The notes beneath the pieces were generated by a model. The model searched no databases. It was not told where the DNA came from and was given only the letters and a program-made list of their open reading frames with translations. Below, piece after piece: positions 1 through 7,834 of a stretch of 64,000 nt of DNA; within the stretch, counting starts at the first letter, position 1, and each line of letters begins with the position of its first letter. Origin of the DNA: DASPPK01 sp964399235 (lineage in GTDB: Archaea; Thermoproteota; Bathyarchaeia; Bathyarchaeales; Bathycorpusculaceae); assembly GCA_964399235.1 (NCBI GenBank), contig CAYNQC010000001.1, forward strand, positions 52,337-116,336. The letters run 5' to 3'. The translations under genes were made by a program, and so were the position numbers.

Positions 1-144
1 TACCGGAAGCAGCTCGCGGCGATCGCGGCGGAGAAGGCGGCGGAGAAGGCCGCCCCCGCCCCGGAGCCCGCCCCCGGAGAGGCCGAGCCGGTTTACTACC
101 TGGACGGCGAGGATGGGTGCGAGACCTCGGCGGATGAGGCATAA
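1..144 (+). CDS. C-terminal end of a truncated Ala/Glu/Pro-rich protein
   Basis: The reading frame is open from the first base and stops at TAA. The 47 visible residues begin YRKQLAAIAAEKAAEKAAP, continue through a Pro/Ala/Glu linker and end in an acidic tail (YYLDGEDGCETSADEA). This composition is typical of a flexible or helical C-terminus and gives no family assignment. The start lies outside the window. The same strand and the short gap suggest cotranscription with the ligase gene that follows. Confidence 0.6.
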   Translation, partial: YRKQLAAIAAEKAAEKAAPAPEPAPGEAEPVYYLDGEDGCETSADEA

Positions 145-187
145 CGGACGGGAAGACGGATCCGAGGCACGACAGGAGGATGACGAG

Positions 188-1309
188 ATGACGACGACAA
201 CGGCGGCTGCGGAAAGGGTGACCCTATACTGCACCGAGGGCGGGAGCAACAAGCAGTACACGGTGTGGCTGGAGCGGTCCGGGGCCGGATGGCTTGTGAA
301 CTTCCAGTTCGGCCCGGTGGGCGGGTGGGTGCAGGGTGGAACCAAGACGCTGAAGCCGGTGGCCCGGCCCGAGGCGGAGAAGATCCGGGACGGCCTGCTG
401 AAGCAGAAGAGGGTGAAGGGGTACGCCGAGGGGGCGGACGCCCCGGTGTTCTCTTCGGTCGCCAGACCGGCGGCAGCGCCGGTCGCCAAGGCTGCCGCGA
501 AGGTGGAAGAGGACCCCGGCATGCGCCCCATGCTCCTGACCTGGGCCGAGGAGGGAGACCTGGAGGGGCTCATCGGGGACGACGGGTGGGGTGCCCAGGA
601 GAAGATCAACGGCAAGCGGATCCAGATCAAGGTGACGCCCGCCGGGGTGGTCGGGACGAACAAGCGGGGGTTGCAGTGCCCGATCCCGGCAGCCATGGAG
701 AAGGAGATGTCCGGGCTGCTCGGGGAGTTCGACGGGGAGATGGTCGGGGACGTGTACAACGTCTTCGACACGATGATGAACTCGGCCAACCTCAAGAGCG
801 AAAGGTGCGACCGTCGGCACGGCCTGCTTTCGGCGCGGCTGAGGCCGACGGCCCACGTTCGGCTCGTCCCGCTGGTGGTGGGCGCGGTGGAGAAGAGGGC
901 GCTGGTCGAGAAGCTCAGGGCCGGTCGGAAGGAAGGGGTCGTCTTCAAGAAACTGGACGCCCCTTACGAGGCCGGGAGACGCCCGAACCTGGGGAAGGCG
1001 ATCGCGGTGAAGGTCAAGTTCTACGCGGAGATCGCGGTCGAGGTCCTGAAGTGGAACAAGGACACGTCCTCGGTGGAGGTCGCGGCCCTGGATTCCGGTC
1101 GGCTCGTTTCCGTGGGGAACGTCACGGTCCACGCCAGGTACGTCGGCCAGATCCAGGTCGGGACGGTGATCCGGGTGAAGTACCTGTACGCGACGGAGGC
1201 CGCGAGGCTGTACCAGGCGAACCTGGATCCGACGGACGACGGATCGGTGGTCGCCGACCAGGTGGCGGCGGATCCGATCGAGAGGCTGAAGTTCGAGAAC
1301 AAGGATTGA
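188..1309 (+). CDS. ATP-dependent DNA ligase with N-terminal WGR domain
   Basis: The predicted role is sealing nicks in phage DNA by ATP-dependent adenylylation. Residues 11-80 look like a WGR domain (LYCTEGGSNKQYTVWL, then a Phe-Gly-Pro turn), a module that binds DNA in PARPs and related proteins. An Ala/Pro linker follows, then a nucleotidyltransferase core: motif I EKINGKR with candidate lysine K139, motif III GEFDGEM (179-185), motif IV EGVVFKK (249-255) and motif V VKVKF. An OB-fold-like tail rich in beta strands completes it. The usual KxDG is KING here, with Asn in place of Asp, which is unusual. I chose the ATG that follows AGGAGGATGACGAG; a start 75 bases upstream adds a low-complexity Arg-rich stretch that is probably not translated. 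At 373 residues the length suits a small phage ligase plus an extra domain. Confidence 0.82.
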   Translation: MTTTTAAAERVTLYCTEGGSNKQYTVWLERSGAGWLVNFQFGPVGGWVQGGTKTLKPVARPEAEKIRDGLLKQKRVKGYAEGADAPVFSSVARPAAAPVAKAAAKVEEDPGMRPMLLTWAEEGDLEGLIGDDGWGAQEKINGKRIQIKVTPAGVVGTNKRGLQCPIPAAMEKEMSGLLGEFDGEMVGDVYNVFDTMMNSANLKSERCDRRHGLLSARLRPTAHVRLVPLVVGAVEKRALVEKLRAGRKEGVVFKKLDAPYEAGRRPNLGKAIAVKVKFYAEIAVEVLKWNKDTSSVEVAALDSGRLVSVGNVTVHARYVGQIQVGTVIRVKYLYATEAARLYQANLDPTDDGSVVADQVAADPIERLKFENKD

Positions 1310-1343
1310 CGGGTGCGACACGGGACAGCAGGAACAACCGACG

Positions 1344-1976
1344 ATGAGCAAGACCGTCTACATTTCCCTGACCGAGGACGAGCTCCTCCTGCTCGATGGG
1401 AGAAGCCGCCCCGAGGTGCAAAAAGAGGTCAACACGATCAAGACCTACCGCGCCAGGGTGGCGGGGGGGATGCCGGAATACTTGGCGAAGATCGTGACAA
1501 AGGCGGAGAGCGAAGGAATTCTTGAGTGGCATCAAGGTCGCCGGGATACTTGTTCTCGGTGCAAGGCCCCGGGGACGATTCATCCCGTCTACAAGATCGG
1601 AAAGAAGAAGGGGCAAATCAACAAGAACAAGAAGGTCATCGAACTTGTGAGGATGCGCCTGGTGGATCAATACTTCTGCCATGCGTGCTGGCCCACGGTA
1701 AAGGGAGAGATCGCGGCCCTCGACAATCTTTTGTACGAGGTTCACATTTCGGATATTCCAAACAAGGTCATTCGAGATCACAAGACGAAGTGCGTGGAGT
1801 GCGGATTCATCTACTGGGAGACGGATCTTCCGGAAAATATAAAGGTGTGCCCTGGGTGCGGGAAAATTCAAAGCTGGCAAAACACCCGAAAGCTGGATGA
1901 ATGGAGAATCGTGGAGATTGCCGCGCTGAAGGCTGCGCGGATACTGATGAGGAACAGCGATGGATCCCCGGCATGA
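1344..1976 (+). CDS. Hypothetical protein with four CxxC zinc knuckles
   Basis: This 210-residue protein has four CxxC pairs (C70/C73, C112/C115, C150/C153, C169/C172). The spacing suggests two structural zinc sites, the second a compact zinc ribbon (CVECGF, then CPGCGK). The N-terminal 60 residues are charged and probably helical. No catalytic motif is visible. Zinc proteins of this kind next to a ligase may bind nucleic acid, but that is inference. The gene overlaps the next one by 17 bases, which suggests translational coupling. Confidence 0.75.
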   Translation: MSKTVYISLTEDELLLLDGRSRPEVQKEVNTIKTYRARVAGGMPEYLAKIVTKAESEGILEWHQGRRDTCSRCKAPGTIHPVYKIGKKKGQINKNKKVIELVRMRLVDQYFCHACWPTVKGEIAALDNLLYEVHISDIPNKVIRDHKTKCVECGFIYWETDLPENIKVCPGCGKIQSWQNTRKLDEWRIVEIAALKAARILMRNSDGSPA

Positions 1977-2430
1977 CCCCAGGAAGATCAAGGCTCGTAG
2001 GGAGGCGGCCAAGGAAGAACGCGAGAGGAAGCGCATGGCCGGGGGCCGTCGGAAGAACGCCGTCCTTCTCGCCAGCATCGAGGGGGCGGTCTTCGCGGAA
2101 ATGATGGGGGTGGGGAGGGGGACCGACAAGGAAATCATCTCCTTGGCGAAGACCTACTTGGAGAAGGGGCTCCCCATGTCCGAGCGGTCGAAGAAGACCT
2201 TGGACGAGCGGCTGGAGTCGGGGTGTCTCGAAGAGGTGGACGAGACGGAGTTCATCGTCGATTTGCTTCGGGGCTCGGTGGGTCTCCTTTCCTCGGGCCT
2301 AAAACTGGCCGCCTACGCGCTCATCAACGAGTACGAGTGTAAGGTCTCCATTTCCGGAGAGCAGCGGAGGACGATGGCTTCGCTTCTGGAACGCGCCCTG
2401 GGCCGGGGGGATTGGGCTTTCAGGGGTTGA
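1960..2430 (+). CDS. Hypothetical basic/helical protein
   Basis: The product has 156 residues. The first 35 are very basic and helical (RKIKARREAAKEERERKR), followed by a mixed helical region with an acidic centre (LEEVDETEF). I do not recognise a family. The start codon lies inside the end of the previous gene, so translation is probably coupled. The stop codon falls within a -35-like TTGAAC of a promoter candidate for the next gene. Confidence 0.7.
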   Translation: MDPRHDPRKIKARREAAKEERERKRMAGGRRKNAVLLASIEGAVFAEMMGVGRGTDKEIISLAKTYLEKGLPMSERSKKTLDERLESGCLEEVDETEFIVDLLRGSVGLLSSGLKLAAYALINEYECKVSISGEQRRTMASLLERALGRGDWAFRG

Positions 2431-2454
2431 ACTCCTTCCGCCTTGGTTTAGAAT
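2427..2454 (+). promoter_or_regulatory. Sigma70-like promoter candidate
   Basis: TTGAAC, a 16-base spacer and TAGAAT lie directly before the next start codon. The -10 box matches consensus at 5 of 6 positions and the -35 at 4 of 6. The ATG is only 6 bases after the -10 box, so a transcript from here would be leaderless or nearly so. The -35 box contains the TGA stop of the upstream gene. Confidence 0.5.
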
Positions 2455-2460
2455 GAGGCC

Positions 2461-2901
2461 ATGAACGAGGCCGACAAGAACTCGCTGCTCTGGTTCAAGG
2501 AGCAGGAAAACTTCCGTTCCGAGGTCGTTCACCCCCTCATCCGTGATCCCCTCCTGCGGAATTTCGTCGTGGTCTGGACGACGATCCCCGTCTCGTTTGG
2601 CGAGAAGAAATCCATCAACGAGAAGGTGGTCGCCGAAAAGCTGATGTCCACGGGGAATCCGAAGGAGGAGGAAAACCTCCGGTGGAAGAGGCTGTGGGCG
2701 AACGTGGAGTACAGCAGGGAGGACCTCTCGATTGCCCTCCGGATCGACGAGATGAAGGTCTGCCGACTGGTCGATCGTGCGATCGCCTTCCGGCTCATCT
2801 ACCCCGATGGGACGGCGAACGAGCTGGCCATCAAGTACATCCGGGCGGAGATTTCCAAAAACCTTGCGAAGAAGTCGGGTCCGAAGAGGGACCAGCCTTG
2901 A
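2461..2901 (+). CDS. Hypothetical protein, possible winged-helix fold
   Basis: This 146-residue protein sits directly before the terminase genes. Residues about 85-125 (SREDLSIALRI, then KVCRLVDRAIAFRLIYPDG) have the pattern of a helix-turn-helix followed by a short wing, so DNA binding is plausible. No family was recognised with confidence. The position suggests an accessory packaging or regulatory factor. The only ribosome-binding-like sequence (GAGG) is 2 bases from the ATG, too close for normal use, which fits a leaderless start from the promoter overlapping the preceding stop. Confidence 0.7.
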   Translation: MNEADKNSLLWFKEQENFRSEVVHPLIRDPLLRNFVVVWTTIPVSFGEKKSINEKVVAEKLMSTGNPKEEENLRWKRLWANVEYSREDLSIALRIDEMKVCRLVDRAIAFRLIYPDGTANELAIKYIRAEISKNLAKKSGPKRDQP

Positions 2902-2926
2902 CGAATCTCCTCCTCCTGAATATCCT
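2898..2926 (+). promoter_or_regulatory. Sigma70-like promoter candidate upstream of terminase
   Basis: TTGACG (5 of 6), a 17-base spacer and TATCCT (4 of 6) lie in the short gap before the small terminase gene. The -35 box overlaps the TGA stop of the preceding gene. A strong ribosome-binding site (AGGAGGTGAAC) follows before the ATG. Confidence 0.55.
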
Positions 2927-2944
2927 TAGACCAGGAGGTGAACG

Positions 2945-3421
2945 ATGCCAAGGCCCTCTGCGAAGGACGCCTACGAGAGACGGGTCAATGTTTTCCGCAT
3001 GGGTATGCGCGGGCTGAATAAGACCGTCATTTCCCGTGAACTCGGGGTGTCCCGCCAAACCATCACCAACGACTTCAAGTGGAACAGGGACCACTTCTCC
3101 GAGATGGCCGCCCATTCCGACCGCAACGAGGTGGTGGGGGAGGCGATCGCCAAGTTGGAGGAGATGGAAAAGGAGGCGATGCGCCAGTACGAGGAGACCG
3201 AGAATCCTCACGCCAAGAACAACTTCCTGCTCACCGCCCTGAACGCCTGCGAGAAGCGGATCAAGATGATGATGGACACGGGCATCCTCCAGCGGGCGGC
3301 GATCGACATGAACTTGAACGTGGACTACTCGAAACTCACAACGGAGGAACTCCTCACGAAGCGAAACGAGGTCCTTACCCGCCTCCGTACTTTTGGGGTT
3401 CCAAGCGTCAGTGAAAACTAA
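2945..3421 (+). CDS. terS: Terminase small subunit (probable)
   Basis: The small terminase recognises phage DNA and loads the packaging motor. The 158-residue protein opens with a helix-turn-helix (GLNKTVISRELGVSRQTIT, residues about 24-42), as in many small terminases. A long charged helical region for oligomerisation follows (EAIAKLEEMEKEAMRQYEE), then a C-terminal tail that could contact the large subunit. It lies immediately before the large subunit gene and overlaps its GTG start by 11 bases. A general HTH regulator is the alternative, but context, size and domain order favour terminase. Confidence 0.75.
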   Translation: MPRPSAKDAYERRVNVFRMGMRGLNKTVISRELGVSRQTITNDFKWNRDHFSEMAAHSDRNEVVGEAIAKLEEMEKEAMRQYEETENPHAKNNFLLTALNACEKRIKMMMDTGILQRAAIDMNLNVDYSKLTTEELLTKRNEVLTRLRTFGVPSVSEN

Positions 3422-5315
3422 ACGAGAGATCGGCGCACCCGACATGAGGGATGTTCGGTCGGCGCTCACTGCTCTCTCCTCGATCGACTCCGAGCTGAAG
3501 CGCAGAATTTCCACGGAAGATCCCATCACCTACGGGATGCCCAACCTCCTTCGTGTGCGTACCCCAGAGGAGACGGAGGAGCAATTTGCCTCCAGGCAAA
3601 ACGGGGAACTGCGGGAATTCATCGAGGGCAAGCTCTGGGCGGTTAAGGACACGAAGAAGATCCCCATCCGGCTGGCCCCGGCGATGATCGAGTTCATCGC
3701 GGACCTATTCTTCAAGCGGGTGAATCAGGCCATCCTCTGGAAGGGGCGGGGGACAGGGGGATCGCTTTGCACGTCCATCCTCATCTGGCTCGCCCTGGTC
3801 TATCACAAGATGTCCTTCACCAGCATGGCTGGAAGCAGCGAGCAGGCCAAGAACATCTACCACTACACCAAGGGATTCTGGAACTGCTTCCCTGAGCTGT
3901 CCCGCGCCCTTTTGGCGGAGGAACCCCTCCAGAGCGAAACGCGCCTCACCAACGGGGTCATGTTGAAGATCATCTCTGCATCGGAGAAGCAGGCCCGAGG
4001 CAAGCACAATCCGGGTTTCATCGTGGACGAGTCCTGCCAGGAGGGCGATTCGGTCGACCGCATGATCACCGCCGGTATGCAGGGCGCGATGTCCGAGTCG
4101 AACTACATGGTCGTGGTGCTCTCGACCTTCCATCACCCCATCGGGCTGTTCCAGGAGATTTGGGACTTTGCGGAGGAGCGCGGATTCAAGCGATACTTCT
4201 GGAACATCTACGACGCGATGGAGAAGTGCGATCACGGGATGGAGACCGCGACGGAGGGAGATCCCGAGGCGCTGGCATTCTGCCGGGAGCAGTGCCCCCT
4301 CACCGGGAAGAAGAACGTGTTCAACGAGGAGGGCGTCCAGACCGGATGGAAATACGTCGGGTGCGAGGGCAAGGCGAGGCATTCCCTGGGATTCTTTCCC
4401 CGGAAAAACGTCATCATGGCGAAGAAGATGAATCGGGGGACCAACGTCTTCGAGGTCGAGTACGAGAACGAGCGGCCCAACTGGATGCGCCCGGTGTACG
4501 AGCCCGAGTGGATCGAGGTATCCGAGGTGGATCCCGATTTCCCTGGCCCCGATGCGAAGGTCTTGGAGAAGTCGGTGGGAATTGACTGGGGGTTGGAGGG
4601 GCAGACCGCCCTCATCCTGGCCGTTCTCTACGAGCAGAGGATGCCCGTTGCCGATCGTGTGGCTTCCAAACTGATGGGGGCTCCTCCCGTTCAGAAGTTT
4701 GTAGCCATCATCGAGGCGGAGTTCATGACTGGGAAGCTCACGGGGGAGGCCATTCGGATTCTAATGTCCTGGGTGGGGGCTTTCGGTCAGGACAAATTCT
4801 ACGTCTACGCCGACGTGAGCCATCCATTCAACAACCTGGAATTGGAGCAGGTGGGGTTCGACGTTCGCAGGGTTCCCTTCGCCAAGTGGAAGGATTACGG
4901 AATCGGGAACTGCACGAAGTACCTGACCACGAAGGGGAGGCTGTTCATCCGATCGAATCTTACGGGATTCATCGAGCAAATGAAGCGATATCGGCAGGAC
5001 CGGCTTGGGAAGCCGGTGAAGAAGGACGATCACGGACCCGACGCATTTCTCTGCGCCATGCTCCACTACCTCTACGAGGAACGATTCAAGGAGGACATGG
5101 AGGCGGAGAGGGAGATGGCGGAGGTCGAGGATCAGAACGTCTTGGATCTGCCGCGCCCCGTCATGGCCAATTTTGCGGGAATGTCTCCTCCGTCCTCGGT
5201 TTCAATCGGCGGGGTGGCGCAACCACTTGTGATTCCTGCTCCCATCGGTCTTGCGGCGGCCCAGCAGAACCGTCCGAAGAAAAAAATAGGTGACGGAAAT
5301 GTACTCGTTGTGTAG
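3411..5315 (+). CDS. terL: Terminase large subunit
   Basis: This is the ATP-driven DNA packaging motor and nuclease. With the GTG start it has 634 residues. The ATPase part has a variant P-loop, GRGTGGS (112-118), after WKGR, and a Walker B, GFIVDES (202-208, acidic pair D206/E207). The RNase H-like nuclease part shows GIDWG near residue 390, YADVSH near 465 and DDHGPDAFLC near 540, which supply the metal-binding acids. I chose GTG over a TTG 18 bases upstream because it has a GGGG stretch about 10 bases before it; an ATG at 3444 lacks a close ribosome-binding site. The C-terminus ends in a Pro/Ala-rich tail and a basic segment, RPKKKIG. Confidence 0.93.
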   Translation: MKTKREIGAPDMRDVRSALTALSSIDSELKRRISTEDPITYGMPNLLRVRTPEETEEQFASRQNGELREFIEGKLWAVKDTKKIPIRLAPAMIEFIADLFFKRVNQAILWKGRGTGGSLCTSILIWLALVYHKMSFTSMAGSSEQAKNIYHYTKGFWNCFPELSRALLAEEPLQSETRLTNGVMLKIISASEKQARGKHNPGFIVDESCQEGDSVDRMITAGMQGAMSESNYMVVVLSTFHHPIGLFQEIWDFAEERGFKRYFWNIYDAMEKCDHGMETATEGDPEALAFCREQCPLTGKKNVFNEEGVQTGWKYVGCEGKARHSLGFFPRKNVIMAKKMNRGTNVFEVEYENERPNWMRPVYEPEWIEVSEVDPDFPGPDAKVLEKSVGIDWGLEGQTALILAVLYEQRMPVADRVASKLMGAPPVQKFVAIIEAEFMTGKLTGEAIRILMSWVGAFGQDKFYVYADVSHPFNNLELEQVGFDVRRVPFAKWKDYGIGNCTKYLTTKGRLFIRSNLTGFIEQMKRYRQDRLGKPVKKDDHGPDAFLCAMLHYLYEERFKEDMEAEREMAEVEDQNVLDLPRPVMANFAGMSPPSSVSIGGVAQPLVIPAPIGLAAAQQNRPKKKIGDGNVLVV

Positions 5316-5357
5316 GATGGGGGCTACGGGTTTCCGGAGTTGTTAGGAGGTATTCCT

Positions 5358-5669
5358 GTGAAACAGATTTGCGTGAGCTTCCCCCGCCTCAGCGTCTCCT
5401 CGTCCGAAGCCCCCCTCAGCGAGTCGGTGGGCGCGGAGCTGTTCGCGGCTCTCGCTGCGGTGAGGCCCGTCACGATGGTCGTCGGGTCGCCCGTGAGCAG
5501 GGTGAAGGCGTTCTGCGACGATGCGGACGTCTCCCAGGACGCGGCGGACGCGCTGGCCCAGGGAATCTGCAACGTCACGCTCAACGACGCGGGCTACCAC
5601 GCCTCCGAGATCGACTCGACGGGCGTGATCACGGAGCTGGCCGCCCCGACTCCGACGATCCCGGTGTAG
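5358..5669 (+). CDS. Hypothetical small protein
   Basis: The product has 103 residues and starts at GTG, 7 bases after a strong GGAGG. The sequence is rich in Ala, Val, Ser and Asp (SFPRLSVSSSEAPLSESVG) and ends TPTIPV. No transmembrane segment or catalytic motif is seen. It directly follows the large terminase, where small virion or head-maturation proteins are common, but no function is assigned. Confidence 0.65.
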   Translation: MKQICVSFPRLSVSSSEAPLSESVGAELFAALAAVRPVTMVVGSPVSRVKAFCDDADVSQDAADALAQGICNVTLNDAGYHASEIDSTGVITELAAPTPTIPV

Positions 5670-5676
5670 CCGATCA

Positions 5677-5719
5677 CTTGACAGGGGCACATTCCGGGGG
5701 GAAGATTCTACCTGTCAAG
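5677..5719. promoter_or_regulatory. 9-bp inverted repeat containing TTGACA
   Basis: CTTGACAGG and its exact complement CCTGTCAAG are 25 bases apart in the gap between two genes. The left arm holds a consensus -35 box (TTGACA), but the best -10 at 17 bases, GAAGAT, is poor. There is no T-tract, so this looks more like an operator or an RNA structure in the next gene's leader than a terminator. Confidence 0.5.
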
Positions 5720-5732
5720 CAGAGGGGGGTCC

Positions 5733-6428
5733 ATGCAAACGAGAGAAAGCTCCATCCACGGTGCTCGCTTTGTCTCTGCGCTCGGCCAGACCACGGGGGT
5801 GAGGTCGGGACTGGTGGATAAGGTTGGCAACCCTCATCACGACGCTCAGGGGAGATTCTCCGCCGCCGAGGAGGCTGTCATCAGCGTCTTTGCGAACGTC
5901 CCGGAAGGGGACCTTCGGCAGCGGGACGAGGATTTCATCCACGAGGCGGAGAAGGTGGGGCTGGTGGGGAAGCGGGGCTACTTCCTGAACTACGTCCCGA
6001 AGGTGAAATGGACGGGGAAGGAGCCCGAGGAGTGGACGAAATTGAACCGGGAGATCGGGGGCCTTGAGGGCAGGGCCAACGCCAACATCAAGAAGTCCGA
6101 GGACAAGACCAAGACCCCGGAGGAGCAGCGGTGGAGCTTGTCGCGGGCGGCGGTCCACCGGGCGGCGGCCATCCAGCTGGCGAAGCAACGGGACAAGATT
6201 CCGGTCGAGAAATCGCTCTCCCTTTCCAAGGTCAAGATCCCCTCCGTCCTCGCGGAAGAGCTCGCGAGCGCCGAAGCGGCGTTCGGATGGAGCGCCGAGG
6301 AGGAGTACCGGATCGACCCGGCCAAGGTCAAGCAGTTCAAGATCGACGCCATCCGGAGTGCCGTGGACTTCGGTCTCATCACCTCGGAAGATGGCAAGGA
6401 ACTCATCGCGGAGATGAAGGAGGAATAG
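5733..6428 (+). CDS. Hypothetical protein, helical
   Basis: The product has 231 residues. It contains a short GNPHHDAQGRFS segment near residue 32, like the Gly-Arg-Phe linkers common in phage head-associated proteins. A long Lys/Glu-rich region follows (GLEGRANANIKKSEDKTKT) and a helical acidic C-terminus. No family was recognised. The start has AGAGGGGGGTCC just upstream. The gene ends exactly where the next begins, which implies one transcript. Confidence 0.7.
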   Translation: MQTRESSIHGARFVSALGQTTGVRSGLVDKVGNPHHDAQGRFSAAEEAVISVFANVPEGDLRQRDEDFIHEAEKVGLVGKRGYFLNYVPKVKWTGKEPEEWTKLNREIGGLEGRANANIKKSEDKTKTPEEQRWSLSRAAVHRAAAIQLAKQRDKIPVEKSLSLSKVKIPSVLAEELASAEAAFGWSAEEEYRIDPAKVKQFKIDAIRSAVDFGLITSEDGKELIAEMKEE

Positions 6429-7832
6429 ATGGGGACGGCGACGAAGACCCAGTGGGAAGGACGCCTTGGCATCGAGCTCGTCGGGAAGATGCAGGGCTGC
6501 TGTGTCAAGGCGATCCTCAAGTGGCGTCCCCAAATGGTCGGTCAGAAGAACTCCTGCACCTACTGCGGGTCCATGATGAAGACGATCCGGGCGGGTGAGG
6601 TGCTCTCTCCCACGTTCGTGGGCTGGTTGGGGGAGGAGAAATCCGACTTCAACAACACCGAGCCCGAGATGGTCATCGGTGGGCTCTTCTTCTCCAAGGA
6701 CAAGTTCGCCACGGAGGAGATCGCCAAGACGTGGATGGCGGATCGAGACATCGAGGCCGAGGAGGTCATCGAGCTCGACGACCACGCCCTCTACGTCCCC
6801 ATGGAAAGGCTCATGCCGGAGTCCGTCCGGGCTATCTGGGTCGCCCCCGGCGTCGTGGGAGAGATCGGGATCTCGGAGAAGCAGGTCGCCGTGGGCGGCG
6901 GCCAGGCGTCCATGTCCTCCCCCGGAATCACGACCACCTCGATGGCTTCCGGGGGTTTGCGCGATCCCTCGCAGGGTCCCGCCGCGACGGTTGCCGGGGC
7001 CACCCCGAACCTCATGCACGGGCTGACCGAGCCGCAGGATGGCCACCAGCACGAGTTCTACCTCTCTCCCGCCGAGGATGCCGGGGGCCTGCGGGTGAAG
7101 GGGATCTCCTCCTACAACAACGGTCACGCCCACATGATCGAGGCGGCGGTTTCTTCCGACGGGGCCTTCGACTCCCGTACCGCCCCGGACCAATCGGTCG
7201 TTGGCGGCCACGCCCATTCCCACCGGGTCATGTTTCCCAACGGAGGGGGCTCGCCGATGGCGACGAAGGACAAGGACGAGGATCCGGTGCCCTCTCCCGT
7301 CGTGACGAAGGAGTGCAGGGTCACCTCGATGGACATCTCTCTGCTCCGCAAGGCGGCGGACGCCATCGAGGGCTTCTACGCGAACGTCCTCGGGGAGAGA
7401 GGAGCCACGAAGGTCGCCGACTTCAAGGCGCAGATGAACCAGGCCATCGAGCGGGCCAAGGGCGGGTTCGGGGCGGTCGAGGGCATGGTCACCATCGAGG
7501 GAGAGGATTTGACCTGGCTGAAGAATTGCTCCACCTACATCAACGATCTCGGCGGGCGCATCGCCAAGGGGATCGGGATGGTGGAAGTGGACAAGTCGGT
7601 CCCCTCGAAGGCCCAGGTCGACGCCGCCGGAGAGGCCGCCGGGAGGGGCAACGTGGAGGCCCTGGTCGACTGGGCGGGGGACGTCGGGTTCGACGGATGC
7701 GTCGCGGCGATCAAGGGCAGCAAGGACGCCATGGCGAAGATCGACGACCCCGAAAAGGTTTGCGGGTGGCTCAAGGCCCGCGCCCGCGAGAAGGGTGTCC
7801 TCGCCCCCGAGCACGGCGGGAAGAAGGAGTAA
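6429..7832 (+). CDS. Hypothetical protein with CxxC and three HxH motifs
   Basis: The 467-residue product has three visible parts. The N-terminal part has C24-C25 and C43-x2-C46, possibly a small metal site. The central part carries three spaced His motifs, GHQHEFYL (205-212), GHAHMI (232-237) and GHAHSH (260-265), set in Gly/Pro/Ser-rich sequence, suggesting beta turns that bind a metal. The C-terminal 170 residues are helical and end with VCGWLKARAREKG, resembling the ends of several phage structural proteins. A similar triple HxH pattern occurs in the product of the gene at 9381-9959. A virion-associated protein is likely; the exact role is unknown. Confidence 0.72.
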   Translation: MGTATKTQWEGRLGIELVGKMQGCCVKAILKWRPQMVGQKNSCTYCGSMMKTIRAGEVLSPTFVGWLGEEKSDFNNTEPEMVIGGLFFSKDKFATEEIAKTWMADRDIEAEEVIELDDHALYVPMERLMPESVRAIWVAPGVVGEIGISEKQVAVGGGQASMSSPGITTTSMASGGLRDPSQGPAATVAGATPNLMHGLTEPQDGHQHEFYLSPAEDAGGLRVKGISSYNNGHAHMIEAAVSSDGAFDSRTAPDQSVVGGHAHSHRVMFPNGGGSPMATKDKDEDPVPSPVVTKECRVTSMDISLLRKAADAIEGFYANVLGERGATKVADFKAQMNQAIERAKGGFGAVEGMVTIEGEDLTWLKNCSTYINDLGGRIAKGIGMVEVDKSVPSKAQVDAAGEAAGRGNVEALVDWAGDVGFDGCVAAIKGSKDAMAKIDDPEKVCGWLKARAREKGVLAPEHGGKKE

Positions 7833-7834
7833 CC

